Source: Phycisphaerales bacterium (GTDB lineage Bacteria > Planctomycetota > Phycisphaerae > Phycisphaerales > UBA1924). Taken from it: a DNA stretch of 64,000 nucleotides. Made by a program: the position numbers and the translations under genes. Position 1 is the stretch's first letter. Every line of letters begins with the position of its first letter. The notes below the pieces were generated by a model. The model saw nothing but the letters and a program-made list of their open reading frames with translations, did not search any database and was not told the DNA's origin. The stretch is taken from the NCBI GenBank assembly GCA_017642965.1, contig JAEPOJ010000001.1, positions 103,576 through 167,575 of the forward strand, given 5' to 3'. Below are positions 28,138 to 37,232 of the stretch, piece by piece.

Positions 28138-28962
28138 TCAGCCGTCGATCACGGGGTCCATGCCCACCGGCGACCCCTTGGTCTCGTTGGGTGGTGGCGG
28201 CACGAGCGGCAGGTACTCGATGATCTTCTTCTTGCGGTTGAAGACCGGGTAGGTGTAGGGCTGCGCCCCCGCGAAGATGTCGTCGGTCGCGTTGTACCAC
28301 TCGAGCCAGGCGGGTCGATCCAGGCCGAAGTTCTGCCCGGTCAGGAGCATCAGCGAGTGCTGCACGCGGTTGTTGACGGCGAGGCGTGAGTCACGCAGCG
28401 CCCCGATGAGCCCGAGCACCACACGCTTCTGTCGGTACTGCCCGAGCGCGTCGGCACACGCGGCGCGGATATCGGTGTTGCTCTCGTTTTCTTCGTCGAT
28501 CAGTTCCAGCATCGGATCGATCGCGTCGCTCGAGTGGATGCGTTGGAGGCCCCGAGCCGCTTCGAGACGGACGAAGTCGTCCTCGTCATCGAGGGCCTGG
28601 ATGAGCAGGGCGGCGTGCTCCGGGTCGCCGTGGCGGCCGAGCGCTCGGACAGATGCGCCACGCACGCTCGCGTCGGGGTCGTCGAGCCCGTCGATGTACA
28701 GTTCCAGATAGATGGGCTGGCCACCGAAGTCGGCGCTCGACAGGAGCGTGATGCCCTTGTAGCGATTCTCGGCGCTGTAGGGGTCGGTGGCCATCTCGGC
28801 GGCCTCGGATGGTGAGGTCGTCGGCGCGAGCACCTGTAGCAGCGAGGTGGTCCCACGGGGCGCACCATCGAACGCGTTGCACCCGGCGAGTGATGCGAGG
28901 CATCCCGCAGTGATGATCGTGGCCAGGCGGTAGCGGTAGCTGATTTTGGTCACTGCGTCCAT
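28138..28962 (-). CDS. HEAT-repeat lipoprotein
   Basis: A 274-residue lipoprotein with signal peptide and lipobox LAGC (Cys at about residue 28). From about residue 90 there are tandem helical repeats with the spacing of HEAT/PBS-lyase type units: LDDPDASVRGASVRALGRHG, LDDEDDFVRLEAARGLQRI, DIRAACADALGQY and LRDSRLAVNNRVQHSLMLL. Such repeats serve as protein-binding scaffolds. The C-terminus is proline-rich (YLPLVPPPPNE). The function is unknown. The 114 bases downstream contain several GGTGGTAT copies but no gene. Confidence 0.85.
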   Translation of the reverse strand: MDAVTKISYRYRLATIITAGCLASLAGCNAFDGAPRGTTSLLQVLAPTTSPSEAAEMATDPYSAENRYKGITLLSSADFGGQPIYLELYIDGLDDPDASVRGASVRALGRHGDPEHAALLIQALDDEDDFVRLEAARGLQRIHSSDAIDPMLELIDEENESNTDIRAACADALGQYRQKRVVLGLIGALRDSRLAVNNRVQHSLMLLTGQNFGLDRPAWLEWYNATDDIFAGAQPYTYPVFNRKKKIIEYLPLVPPPPNETKGSPVGMDPVIDG

Positions 28963-29036
28963 GTTTGATTATATCGAGCCGATCCGCCCAGATGCATGAA
29001 ACCAGGACGCATGAAACAGGGGTCGGTGTGCGGGGA

Positions 29037-29813
29037 TTACCCCCGCATGCTGCCCGGAACGCTCTGGGCGTTCCGCAGCGCGATGGGCGAATCGAGGATC
29101 TCTCGCGCGATGATGGCCTGACGCGTCAGACGCCGGTTGCGGAGGAGTGACCGGGCGGTGATCTCGCTGGAGCCCAGCAGCGATCCCTGATCCGACTTCT
29201 TGCGCGGCGACGCGATCGGGTTGGCCCCCGGCTCGATCTTTTTGGGCATCGGCGCGGGCGTGTCGAGCCCGGGGCTCGATTCCGGGATCGGTGTCGGTCG
29301 TGTCTTGGGCTGGACAACCTGCGGGCGGCTTTGGGCTCCGCGGCTGAACTGGGTTGTTGCGGGGATGACCCGCGGGCGGCTGGGGGGTATCCGCGTCTGC
29401 GGCGTCCGCTGGGCCGGGCGGGCGGGCATCTGCTGACGCCCAGTGCGGGCGGGCGAGCGTGTGGGTGTCGGACGGGCGGGCGCGGCTGTGGATGCCGCGG
29501 ACCGTTTCTCTCGCATCGCACGCAGCTGTTCCATACGCTGCTTCCGGAGGGCCTCGATGCGGGCTTGTCGCTCTTCCTTCGCCTGCTGCTTCTGGCTTTT
29601 CTGTGGCTCGTCGTAGACGATGACGGGCTCATTGACCGGTTTGCCGGTCCGCATGGCGTCGGTCTTGCGGCGCTGGATCTCGGCGAGCGCGGCACGCTTG
29701 GCGCGCTGCTCCTTGGCCTTCTGCTGCATCCGTACGGCGACGTTGAACAGCCCGATGAGGACCGGGACCAGAATCCAGAGGTTGCCCAGGATGAACTGCA
29801 GGAAGCCTTGCAT
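29037..29813 (-). CDS. Membrane-anchored basic, proline-rich hypothetical protein
   Basis: A 258-residue protein in three parts: a membrane helix at about residues 5-25, a highly charged coiled-coil-like stretch (MQQKAKEQRAKRAALAEIQ to about residue 105), and a disordered Pro/Thr/Arg-rich linker. The C-terminal block, LLRNRRLTRQAIIAREIL (about residues 225-242), looks helical and ordered, and resembles a short terminal motif in other planctomycete proteins with this architecture. The function is unknown. No ribosome site stands out, and the start was set at the ATG just before the helix. Confidence 0.78.
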   Translation of the reverse strand: MQGFLQFILGNLWILVPVLIGLFNVAVRMQQKAKEQRAKRAALAEIQRRKTDAMRTGKPVNEPVIVYDEPQKSQKQQAKEERQARIEALRKQRMEQLRAMREKRSAASTAAPARPTPTRSPARTGRQQMPARPAQRTPQTRIPPSRPRVIPATTQFSRGAQSRPQVVQPKTRPTPIPESSPGLDTPAPMPKKIEPGANPIASPRKKSDQGSLLGSSEITARSLLRNRRLTRQAIIAREILDSPIALRNAQSVPGSMRG

Positions 29814-29855
29814 GCACTGAGTATATCGTCTGGCGCGGCGTTTGGATGCGGAGTA

Positions 29856-30620
29856 TCACTGATCGTCGATGACGAGGACCGGAGCGTGCCCGGGGATCTG
29901 ATGGCTCTCGATCTGAACTTCGAACACCTGCGCGAGGATTTCGGGCGTCATGGCCTGCTCGACGGTCCCCTGTGCCGCGAGTCTGCCATGCTGATTGAGC
30001 ACGATGGCCCGATCGGCGAACCTGCAGGCGATATTCAGGTCGTGAATGACGACACCGATGCCCAGGCCCGCTGCCGCGAGCTCGCGCATGGATTTCATGG
30101 TCTGGATGGTGTGGCGCGGATCCATCGCTGAGCATGGCTCGTCGGCGAGCAGGTAGGCGTTGTCGCGTCCTGCGATCTGCACCCAGGCGCGGGCGAAGGC
30201 GCAACGCTGCTGCTGACCGACGCTCAGAGAAGCGAACGGCTGATCCCGGATGTCTTCGAGCTCGAACCGCGCTAATGCCTCGGAGATCAGGGCGCAGTCC
30301 CGCTCGCCCGTGAAGGCCCCGAATGAAACGACTCGGAGCACGCTGAAATCGAACGCGAGTGACGGACGCTGCTCAAGAAACGCGATGCGTTGCGCCCGAT
30401 CGCGCGGCCTGAGCGAACTCAGGGCGCGATCGTCGATCCGCACGCTCCCCGAATCGGTGTGGCGCAGGCCCGCCAGCAGCCGGATGAGGGTGCTCTTCCC
30501 GGCGCCGTTCGGTCCAACTATCGCCGTGACCCGGGCGGGCTCGATGGCACACGTGACCGCGTTGAGCACGCGCGGGCCCCTGGGGTAGCTGAAAGAGATG
30601 GATTCGGTGGTCAGGGGCAC
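29856..30620 (-). CDS. ABC transporter ATP-binding protein, FecE/HmuV-like
   Basis: A 254-residue ABC ATPase. The frame is open far upstream, but similarity begins at the GTG 30620 (VPLTTESISFSYPRGPR); upstream sequence lies under the divergent gene. Walker A is GPNGAGKST, the Q-loop is FLEQRP, the signature is LSVGQQQRCAF, Walker B is YLLADEPCSAMD and the switch His is in VIHDLN. The order of motifs and the length match iron-siderophore or haem importers (FecE/FhuC/HmuV). No permease or binding protein adjoins, so it is an orphan ATPase. Confidence 0.85.
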   Translation of the reverse strand: MPLTTESISFSYPRGPRVLNAVTCAIEPARVTAIVGPNGAGKSTLIRLLAGLRHTDSGSVRIDDRALSSLRPRDRAQRIAFLEQRPSLAFDFSVLRVVSFGAFTGERDCALISEALARFELEDIRDQPFASLSVGQQQRCAFARAWVQIAGRDNAYLLADEPCSAMDPRHTIQTMKSMRELAAAGLGIGVVIHDLNIACRFADRAIVLNQHGRLAAQGTVEQAMTPEILAQVFEVQIESHQIPGHAPVLVIDDQ

Positions 30621-30671
30621 ACACCATGGTACGCGGAGCGGATACGCTCTGGGGTAAGGAAGATGAACGTG

Positions 30672-31655
30672 ATGAGCACCGCAGATACCCATACCGTGGC
30701 GATCACCGGCGGAACAGGATTCGTTGGACGCCATGTGATCGCGCGATTGCTGGAAGACGGCTACCGCGTCAGGGCGCTGACCCGCTCGGCTGATAAAGCG
30801 AGAAAAGTGCTCGACGCCGACGCCATCGACGACGGGCGCATCACGCTCTGCGATGGGACGCTTGACGATCCGGATGCGCTGCGCCATCTCGTGAAGGGAT
30901 GCGATGCGTGCATCCACCTCGTTGGGATCATCCGCGAGACCAAGAACCAGACCTTTGAGAAGGTCCATGTGGACGGGACGCGCGCGATCGTGGAGGCGTG
31001 CCGCCAGCACGATCCGGATATGCGGTACGTGCACATGTCCGCGCTAGGGGTCGGGCCCGACAAGCGAGCCGGGTATCGCGATACCAAGCATCGGGCGGGG
31101 CAGATTGTCCAGAAATCCGGGCTTCGCTGGACGATTGTGAAGCCCGGGCTGATCCATGGGCACAACGGCGAGTTCACGGAGATGGCCGTCGAATGGGTGC
31201 GTGGCAAGGCCCCGCCCTACCTCTTCCTCCCCTACTTCTCGCGCTGGAAGTCGGAGGGATTCGGCTTCGAGGCACCGACGGTTGCACCGGTGTTTGTTGA
31301 GGACGTGGCGCGGGTCTTTGTTGAGGCCCAGAGCGATGAACGGACGATCAAGAAAACGTATGAGATCTGCGGTTCGCAGCGGGTGCTGTTCCCGGAGATG
31401 CTCAAGGTCTACGCCCGGAACCTCACGCCCAGGCCCAAGGACCGCCCGGCGATCGGGCTGCCGTGGTTCGTCGCGGCCTTTCAGGCACGGGTGGCGAAGC
31501 TGATCGGGCTTGGCGGGCTGCTGCCCTTCGATGAGGGCATGGCGGTCATGGGTGGGCGTGACAGCGTGAGCGACAACGAGGGCGTCATTGCTGATTTTGG
31601 GTTTACACCCGCAGAGTTTGAGGGTTCGCTGCAGACTTATGCCGATCGGCTCTAA
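30672..31655 (+). CDS. NAD(P)-binding SDR protein, complex I NDUFA9-like
   Basis: A 327-residue atypical short-chain dehydrogenase. The N-terminal TGGTGFVGRHVIARLL binds NAD(P). The central region has CIHLVGIIRE and DTKHRAGQIVQKSGLRWTIV(K)PG, the NDUFA9/YfcH-type pattern in which the catalytic Tyr of YxxxK is not kept (TKHR here). It is likely a nucleotide-binding structural or isomerase-type protein, as in the accessory subunits of respiratory complex I and in plant-type IFR proteins. Start chosen at ATG 30672, which has AAGGAAG at the proper distance; ATG 30663 is too close to it. Divergent from the ABC ATPase gene. Confidence 0.85.
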   Translation: MSTADTHTVAITGGTGFVGRHVIARLLEDGYRVRALTRSADKARKVLDADAIDDGRITLCDGTLDDPDALRHLVKGCDACIHLVGIIRETKNQTFEKVHVDGTRAIVEACRQHDPDMRYVHMSALGVGPDKRAGYRDTKHRAGQIVQKSGLRWTIVKPGLIHGHNGEFTEMAVEWVRGKAPPYLFLPYFSRWKSEGFGFEAPTVAPVFVEDVARVFVEAQSDERTIKKTYEICGSQRVLFPEMLKVYARNLTPRPKDRPAIGLPWFVAAFQARVAKLIGLGGLLPFDEGMAVMGGRDSVSDNEGVIADFGFTPAEFEGSLQTYADRL

Positions 31656-31700
31656 GATCAGGCGTACGGAAACCCAGAACACACAACGGATTGGACACGC

Positions 31701-34217
31701 ATGTCAGGCCGACACCGGGATCGATTGATCTCTCACATTTCGCACGAAGACTACACGCCCAAGCCGATCCCGGTCGTGGCCAAGGAACTCAACATCGATG
31801 ATGTGAAGGAGTTCGGCTACGAAGTGCGCGACCTGGCCGAGGAGGGCGTGATCGACCTCGACGAGTCGGGGAAGATCCAGCTACCCTTCCACCCGGATGA
31901 GGGGGAGCTGATCGGGCAGTTCCGCGGCACCCAGTCGGGCGTGGGGTTTGTGATCCCGGCGCAGGCCAAGCACGGCTCGGACATCTTTATCCCGCCCCAG
32001 TACACCAACGGAGCCCTGAGCGGTGACACGGTCAAGGTCTGGTTCGAGCGTGATCAGCGGCGCGAGCGGAAGCTGGGCACGCTGGAGCGCCAGTACGCGG
32101 GCGAGGTGCTGGACATCGTGGCACGCAAGCGGGCGAACTTCACCGGCGAGATCGAGAAGCGCGACGGCAAGTGGCTGGTCTTCCCCGACGGGCGCGAGCT
32201 GACCGACCCGGTCATCATCCGCGATGCTGAGTCCAAGAACGTCAAGAACGGCGACAAGGTCGTCATCGAGATCCTCGAATACCCGGAGAACGGTCGCCTG
32301 GCGATCGGCGTGGTGACCAAGGTGCTGGGCGCGGCCGGTGAGCCGGACGTTGAGACGCAGGCGGTCATCGCGGCGTACTCGCTGCCCAGCAACGATTTCC
32401 CCGAGGCGTGCGTGCAGCAGGCAAGGGAAGCTACCGCCCGCTTTGAGGAGGAGATGGACCTCTACGAATCCAAGGGCATCGAGGCGCTGGACATGCGCCG
32501 CGACCTGACGGGCGACTTCATCACGACCATCGATCCGCCGGACGCGAAGGACTACGACGACGCGATCTCGCTCAAGCGACTCGATAACGGCGGCTGGGAG
32601 CTTGGCATCCACATCGCGGACGTGGCGCACTACATCCCGACGGGTTCGCCACTGGACGAGGAGGCGCGTGAGCGGGGCAACTCGGTGTACCTGCCGCGCC
32701 TGGTGATCCCGATGCTGCCCGAGGTGCTGTCCAACGGCATCTGCTCGCTGCAAGAGGGCGTGCTGCGGTACGCCAAGACGTGCATCATCCGCTACGACCG
32801 GATGGGCAACGTGCAGTCACGGGGCGTGTGCCAGTCGCTGATCAAGTCGCGCAAGCGGATGACGTATCTGGAGGCCCAGGCGCTGATCGACGGCGACCTG
32901 GAGGAAGCCAAGAAGCACGCTAAGACCGACACGCCGCACAGCGAGGAGCTGATCCAGAGCGTGCGGGACATGAACGAGCTGTCCAAGCTCATCCAGGCGC
33001 GCCGGCACAAAGCGGGGATGATCCACCTTGACCTGCCGGAGGTCGAGCTGATCTTTGACGAGAACGGCAAGGTCGTGGATGCGCAGAAGGAGGACGACGC
33101 CTTCACGCACACGCTGATCGAGATGTTCATGGTCGAGGCGAACGAGGCGCTGGCGTCGCTGTTCGAGAAGCTCGAGGTGCCGGTGCTGCGGCGGACGCAC
33201 CCCGAGCCCACGCCGGGGGATGTGGACGACCTGCGCAAGACGGCCACCGTCGCGGGATTCAAGATCCCCAAGTCGCCTACGCGTGAGGAGCTGCAGACGC
33301 TGCTGGATGCCACGGCCGGGACGACGGCGGCCCGCGCGGTGCACATGGCGGTTCTGCGGACGATGACCAAGGCCGTGTACTCGCCCGCGCTCATCGGGCA
33401 TTACGCGCTGGCCTCGCACGCGTACTCGCACTTCACCTCGCCCATCCGGCGCTACCCGGACCTGACGCTGCACCGGGCGCTGGTGGCGTACCTCAAGCGG
33501 ACGAACAACGGCGAGAACCGCCCGCAGAGCGACGGGGCGTGGAAGAACCTGGGGCGCGAGCTGCGGGATGATGACGACTGCCCAGACAAGAACACCCTGA
33601 GCGAGATCGGCAACCACTGCTCGCAGACCGAGCAGAACGCGACGGCGGCCGAGCGCGAGCTGCGCCAGTTCCTGGTGCTGCAGCTGATGGAGGACCACAT
33701 CGGCGAGGAGTTCGACGGGTTCATCACCGGCGTGACACCCAAGGGCGTGTACGTGCAGATCGAGAAGTACCTCGCGGACGGCATGGTCGCCAAGAAGGAC
33801 CTTGTGGGCGACACCACGCGCTCCAAGCGCCCGCCGACGTGGCGGATCGACGACCGCAGCGGGGCCATGGTCGATCAGCACAGCGGTCGCAGCTACAACA
33901 TCGGCGATCGCGTGCGGGTGAATATCGCCAACGTGGACCTGGCGCTGCGTCAGATGGACCTGGTGATCACGGACGGCGCTTCCCGCGCGGCCGGCAAGCT
34001 CAAGGGCCCCGCGGCCAAGCTCAAGCTGGGCGGTGGCGACATGGGCGGGCTGGGTGAGACGGAGGGCGCCGGGTTTAAAAAGGCACCGGGTGGGCAGCGG
34101 CGCAGCCGGAAGTCCAAGTCGCGCGATCGGGGGAAGACGGACTACCGGCGCGAGGCCCAGGGGAAGAGCGGGCCCGGGGAGAAGAAGAAGGGCAAGGGGA
34201 AGGGGAAGCGGAAGTAA
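31701..34217 (+). CDS. rnr: Ribonuclease R
   Basis: An 838-residue 3'-to-5' exoribonuclease that degrades structured RNA. An N-terminal winged-helix region (residues 1-60) is followed by cold-shock/OB domains, with TQSGVGFVIPA. The RNB catalytic domain contains DPPDAKDYDDAISLKRL (the Asp cluster that binds Mg) and the motif HAYSHFTSPIRRYPDL. A C-terminal S1 domain has GVTPKGVYVQIEKYLADG. The last 80 residues form a Lys/Arg/Gly-rich tail (KKGKGKGKRK), as in other RNase R proteins. The start is at the ATG at 31701. Confidence 0.96.
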   Translation: MSGRHRDRLISHISHEDYTPKPIPVVAKELNIDDVKEFGYEVRDLAEEGVIDLDESGKIQLPFHPDEGELIGQFRGTQSGVGFVIPAQAKHGSDIFIPPQYTNGALSGDTVKVWFERDQRRERKLGTLERQYAGEVLDIVARKRANFTGEIEKRDGKWLVFPDGRELTDPVIIRDAESKNVKNGDKVVIEILEYPENGRLAIGVVTKVLGAAGEPDVETQAVIAAYSLPSNDFPEACVQQAREATARFEEEMDLYESKGIEALDMRRDLTGDFITTIDPPDAKDYDDAISLKRLDNGGWELGIHIADVAHYIPTGSPLDEEARERGNSVYLPRLVIPMLPEVLSNGICSLQEGVLRYAKTCIIRYDRMGNVQSRGVCQSLIKSRKRMTYLEAQALIDGDLEEAKKHAKTDTPHSEELIQSVRDMNELSKLIQARRHKAGMIHLDLPEVELIFDENGKVVDAQKEDDAFTHTLIEMFMVEANEALASLFEKLEVPVLRRTHPEPTPGDVDDLRKTATVAGFKIPKSPTREELQTLLDATAGTTAARAVHMAVLRTMTKAVYSPALIGHYALASHAYSHFTSPIRRYPDLTLHRALVAYLKRTNNGENRPQSDGAWKNLGRELRDDDDCPDKNTLSEIGNHCSQTEQNATAAERELRQFLVLQLMEDHIGEEFDGFITGVTPKGVYVQIEKYLADGMVAKKDLVGDTTRSKRPPTWRIDDRSGAMVDQHSGRSYNIGDRVRVNIANVDLALRQMDLVITDGASRAAGKLKGPAAKLKLGGGDMGGLGETEGAGFKKAPGGQRRSRKSKSRDRGKTDYRREAQGKSGPGEKKKGKGKGKRK

Positions 34218-34251
34218 CCATGCTCTCGCTTCATCGGCTTGAGTGCCAGTC

Positions 34252-34689
34252 ATGATTCTCGCGTCACTCATCATCCACGCCTTCCTGCTGATCGCCGGTT
34301 ACGGGTCGGTCGTGGTGTTCGCCAGGCAACACCTTGTTCGCAATCCTGAGGAATCGCTCGATTCGTTTGCCCAACGAGACGCGGTTTCGGTGTTCGCGTC
34401 CGTGGTCTCGCTCGGTGTGGTGGGCAGCGCGGCCCTGGTGTATGTGCTCGTTGCGCTCAGGCTGCGTGAGGACGATACACCTGCGCGAGCATTGCTCGGC
34501 GAGGCCCTGCCATGGGCCTATGCGCTGTATGGGGGTTTCGTTGTTCCTGTTTGGATGCTCTTCCTGGAGTCACGCATCAACCGGAACATGCGTCGGATGC
34601 GTTATGTGTATGCGATGGGGGCGGTCGTGCTGGCCGTCGTGGTCTGGCTGAGCGTGCTGCGCCACATCGTCTGGTTCCCGGGAGCGTGA
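34252..34689 (+). CDS. Hypothetical membrane protein, four helices
   Basis: A 145-residue integral membrane protein with helices near residues 2-22, 44-66, 82-103 and 115-135. The charged loops contain RQHLVRNPEESLDSF and ESRINRNMRRMRYV. No family is recognised. An upstream GTG at 34243 would add three residues; neither start has a clear ribosome site. It follows rnr by about 35 bases and ends two bases before the convergent thiL. No function can be inferred. Confidence 0.7.
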   Translation: MILASLIIHAFLLIAGYGSVVVFARQHLVRNPEESLDSFAQRDAVSVFASVVSLGVVGSAALVYVLVALRLREDDTPARALLGEALPWAYALYGGFVVPVWMLFLESRINRNMRRMRYVYAMGAVVLAVVVWLSVLRHIVWFPGA

Positions 34690-34691
34690 GC

Positions 34692-35627
34692 TCAGTGATC
34701 CCACCCCATCGACGACGCGTCGTGCGCCTTGCCGTACGGGTCGATGATGACCGCACCGGGTGATCGGCCCTGCTCGCACGCCGCGACACGCCCGATCGGA
34801 CCGAGCAGTTGCATCGGGCAGTCATCTATGTTGTGCTCCGGACCCAGAGCGACGAGCAGCTCGTAGTCCTCGCCCTCGCTCACGGCCTGTTGCCAGCCAT
34901 CGCAGCGGTGGCTGAGGGGGAGCTTGGTCGCGTCGAGCTCGATCCGAACGCCCGAGGCGGTGGCGATGCGGTGGACGTCGCGACCCAGCCCGTCGGAGAG
35001 GTCCATCATGGCGTGGGCGTTGGTCCGGGCGGCCCACTGCCCGACGTCGAGGCGTGGCTCGAAGCGCAGGTGCCAGGCGGACTCGAAGGAGCCGCCGATC
35101 TGGGCGGTGACGTAGAGCAGATCGCCGGGTTTGGCACCGCTGCGGAGCACGGGCATGGTGGCGGCGGGCATTACGCCCCCCACCGTCACCGTGAGGGTGA
35201 GCGGGTGGTCTTCGCGGCTGTGACTGGCGATGTCGCCGCCGATGAGCGGGCAGTGCCAGTGGTTGGCCCAGCGGTGCATGGCGTCGAAGAGCATATCGGC
35301 ATGCTGGTAGCCCTTGGGGAGCACGCCGGTGCCCAGGGCCCAGGCGGGGATGCCGCCCATCGCGGCGATGTCGGACACGGAGCGGGCGATGGCCTTGCGG
35401 GCGATGAGGTCGAGATCTGTATCCGGCTTGAAGTGGCGCCCCTCGACGAGTTGGTCGACGGTCAGCAGGTGCAGCTCGCCCGAGGGCGATCGGGTGACAG
35501 CGCAGTCGTCACCGGGGCCGACGAGCAGCTCGCCCGCGCCGAGGGTCAGCGACGCTGAGCGGGCGTAGATATGATCATGGAGGCGTGATTCGTCCACGCA
35601 CGATGATAGGAGATCCCCCATGCCCAT
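34692..35627 (-). CDS. thiL: Thiamine-monophosphate kinase
   Basis: A 311-residue AIRS/PurM-fold kinase that makes thiamine diphosphate from thiamine monophosphate and ATP. Motifs seen are LVGPGDDCAVTR (metal and ATP site), SDIAAMGGIPAWALGTGVLP, PLIGGDIASHS and DLSDGLGRDVHRI. The start is uncertain: the frame opens with ATG 35627 or ATG 35621, but these overlap the divergent gene at 35620; a GTG at 35597 is a good alternative. No thiamine riboswitch (THI box) is visible upstream. It ends convergent with the small membrane protein gene. Confidence 0.92.
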   Translation of the reverse strand: MGMGDLLSSCVDESRLHDHIYARSASLTLGAGELLVGPGDDCAVTRSPSGELHLLTVDQLVEGRHFKPDTDLDLIARKAIARSVSDIAAMGGIPAWALGTGVLPKGYQHADMLFDAMHRWANHWHCPLIGGDIASHSREDHPLTLTVTVGGVMPAATMPVLRSGAKPGDLLYVTAQIGGSFESAWHLRFEPRLDVGQWAARTNAHAMMDLSDGLGRDVHRIATASGVRIELDATKLPLSHRCDGWQQAVSEGEDYELLVALGPEHNIDDCPMQLLGPIGRVAACEQGRSPGAVIIDPYGKAHDASSMGWDH

Positions 35628-35868
35628 CTATGAGTACCGCTGCGAGGCCAATGACACGACTCTTGAGGTCTCGCACGCGATGAGTGTCACGATCGAGAAC
35701 TGGGGGCAGCTGTGCGAAGCCGCGGGGATCGAGCGGGGCACGACGCCAGCGACCTCTCCGGTCGAGAAACTCATCTCTATGCCCATCGCGCACGGCTCGG
35801 ACAAGCCCAGCGGCCCGGCCATCCCGCCGGGTGGGTGCGGCGCGGGGTGCGGGTGCGTGGGGATGTGA
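35620..35868 (+). CDS. Small FmdB-like putative regulatory protein
   Basis: An 82-residue protein opening MPIYEYRCEAND, the hallmark of FmdB-type zinc-ribbon proteins. FmdB proteins carry two CxxC pairs; here the first reads C-E-A-N, so only one Cys remains, and the Cys residues at the far C-terminus (GGCGAGCGCVGM) are in a Gly-rich tail. Metal binding is therefore doubtful or different. An AGGAGA ribosome site precedes the ATG. It overlaps or abuts the start of the divergent thiL, so the two share a promoter region of at most a few tens of bases. Confidence 0.8.
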   Translation: MPIYEYRCEANDTTLEVSHAMSVTIENWGQLCEAAGIERGTTPATSPVEKLISMPIAHGSDKPSGPAIPPGGCGAGCGCVGM

Positions 35869-35975
35869 TTGGTCATGGGAATCGCAACTAGGTGAATGTT
35901 GCGAGCCCATGCAAACTCATGGTTCACCGCACTACGCGGCTGTGCGCGAGTACGGGCACCCATCGAACGAACTAC

Positions 35976-36893
35976 TCACGCGCCCGCGGGTGCGTTGGCG
36001 TCCTCGAGGACACGGTTGGCGTAGTCGTTCATGGCATCGCGGAGCTGCTCGAAGCTGTCGAGCACATAGACGATGTCCTGGAAGTGGTCGATCTCGAAAG
36101 GGGTGTTGATGACCTGCTCCAGGTCGAACGGACGGCGCTCGATCTCGCCCTTGGTGTGCCCGCCCTTGCCCTCGGGGGCGGTGAGGGCGTACTCGGACTC
36201 GGAGTGGGAGGATATGGTTCCGGAGCCGTAGACCTTGAGCTTGTTGCCCTCGGAGATGAGCCCGAACTCGACGGTGAACCAGAACAGACGGGCGAGGGCT
36301 TCTTCGTGCTCGGGGCCGGCCAAAAGCGCGGCCTTGCCGTAGGTCTGGAGGAAGTCCGCGAAGACCGGGTCGGCATGGAGCGGGACGTGCCCGAAGACGT
36401 CGTGGAAGATGTCCGGCTCGGGCAGGTAGTCCATCTTGTCCTCGGGGCGGACGACGATGGTCGAGGGGAACTCGCGCCGGCTCAGGCAGCTGAAGAAGGC
36501 CTTGGCGGGCAGGTAGCCCGGCACGCCGTGGGAGGCCCAGCCGGTGAGGTCCTTGAGGTACTCGTTGATGCCGACGATCTCGCGCCCGGGCTCGTATGGG
36601 TCCTGGACCCTGCCGAAGAGCAGCGGCACGCGGTCGGGCACGAGGTTGATGGCGTCGAGGCCCTTGAGGTATGTCTCCGAGGCCTGGTCCTCAAGGACGC
36701 CCTTGCGGCGCTCCCAGAGGGTCTTCCAGACGCGGTGGTTCTCCTCGGAGTACTTCTCGTACTGCTGCGTGACGTAGAAGGAGTCCGTCTCGATCTGCTC
36801 AGCGGGCAGCCCGGCGGCATCGTCGGCGGCTTTCTGGGCCCGCTCGAACTCCTCGCCGTCGATGATGTTGTTGTAGTTGATGTCTTCACGCAT
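35976..36893 (-). CDS. phhA: Phenylalanine 4-monooxygenase (aromatic amino acid hydroxylase)
   Basis: A 305-residue non-haem iron enzyme that hydroxylates phenylalanine to tyrosine with tetrahydropterin and O2. The iron ligands are visible in FHDVFGHVPL (two His) and FWFTVEFGL (Glu), with the pterin-site motif RREFPSTIVVRPEDKMDYLPEPD in between. Length and lack of an N-terminal ACT domain match bacterial PhhA. The ATG at 36893 has AGGAGG six bases upstream. No pterin carbinolamine dehydratase (phhB) adjoins, so cofactor recycling must be encoded elsewhere. Single-gene unit. Confidence 0.95.
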   Translation of the reverse strand: MREDINYNNIIDGEEFERAQKAADDAAGLPAEQIETDSFYVTQQYEKYSEENHRVWKTLWERRKGVLEDQASETYLKGLDAINLVPDRVPLLFGRVQDPYEPGREIVGINEYLKDLTGWASHGVPGYLPAKAFFSCLSRREFPSTIVVRPEDKMDYLPEPDIFHDVFGHVPLHADPVFADFLQTYGKAALLAGPEHEEALARLFWFTVEFGLISEGNKLKVYGSGTISSHSESEYALTAPEGKGGHTKGEIERRPFDLEQVINTPFEIDHFQDIVYVLDSFEQLRDAMNDYANRVLEDANAPAGA

Positions 36894-37072
36894 GGCGGAC
36901 CTCCTGTCGCGGTTGCCAAGCCCGATAAGGGCGTGGTTGCTCCTTTATTATAGAATCCTGCCCGACTGCCGCCAGCTTTTCTGATTCGGCAACCCGTTTC
37001 GCCGGTCGGGAAAGAGGAAAACAAACCGGAAATTGATGCCGAGTGACTGGCGACGATAACGATTTCCGGGTC

Positions 37073-37078
37073 TATACT
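37073..37078 (+). promoter_or_regulatory. Likely -10 box of the tRNA-Ile gene
   Basis: TATACT (5/6 to consensus) lies 11 bases before the first tRNA base, the right distance for a -10 with a short leader. No good -35 is seen at 16-18 bases upstream, so the promoter may rely on other elements. Confidence 0.4.
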
Positions 37079-37089
37079 CTCCGCCCATG

Positions 37090-37163
37090 GGGCCTGTAGC
37101 TCAGCTGGCTAGAGCGCACCGCTGATAACGGTGAGGTCGACAGTTCGAGTCTGTCCAGGCCCA
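37090..37163 (+). tRNA. tRNA-Ile, anticodon GAT
   Basis: A 74-base tRNA with all arms: acceptor GGGCCTG / CAGGCCC, D arm GCTC...GAGC, anticodon stem CACCG / CGGTG with loop CTGATAA (anticodon GAT at 37124-37126), T arm GACAG-TTCGAGT-CTGTC and discriminator A. CCA is not encoded; the gene is followed at once by ATTGAAA and a terminator. It reads AUC/AUU codons. A decayed look-alike of its 3' half occurs near 51.7 kb. Confidence 0.97.
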
Positions 37164-37170
37164 TTGAAAA

Positions 37171-37199
37171 AACCCTGACCCGATCGGTCAGGGTTTTTT
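37171..37199 (+). terminator. Rho-independent terminator after tRNA-Ile
   Basis: Perfect 10-bp stem AACCCTGACC / GGTCAGGGTT with a five-base loop, ending in a T run (37194-37199), starting eight bases past the tRNA. The flanking A run also lets it act in reverse for the M28 gene. Confidence 0.92.
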
Positions 37200-37232
37200 C
37201 GTGGGGATTTCGTTGCGTTTGCAGCTTCAGAA

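Noticed and set aside
32817..34274. 485-codon minus-strand frame across rnr
   Set aside because: Shadow frame of RNase R, with Arg/Leu/His bias and no domain.
34692..35619. THI-box riboswitch for thiL
   Set aside because: No conserved CUGAGA / GAUNAUG-type cores appear upstream of thiL.
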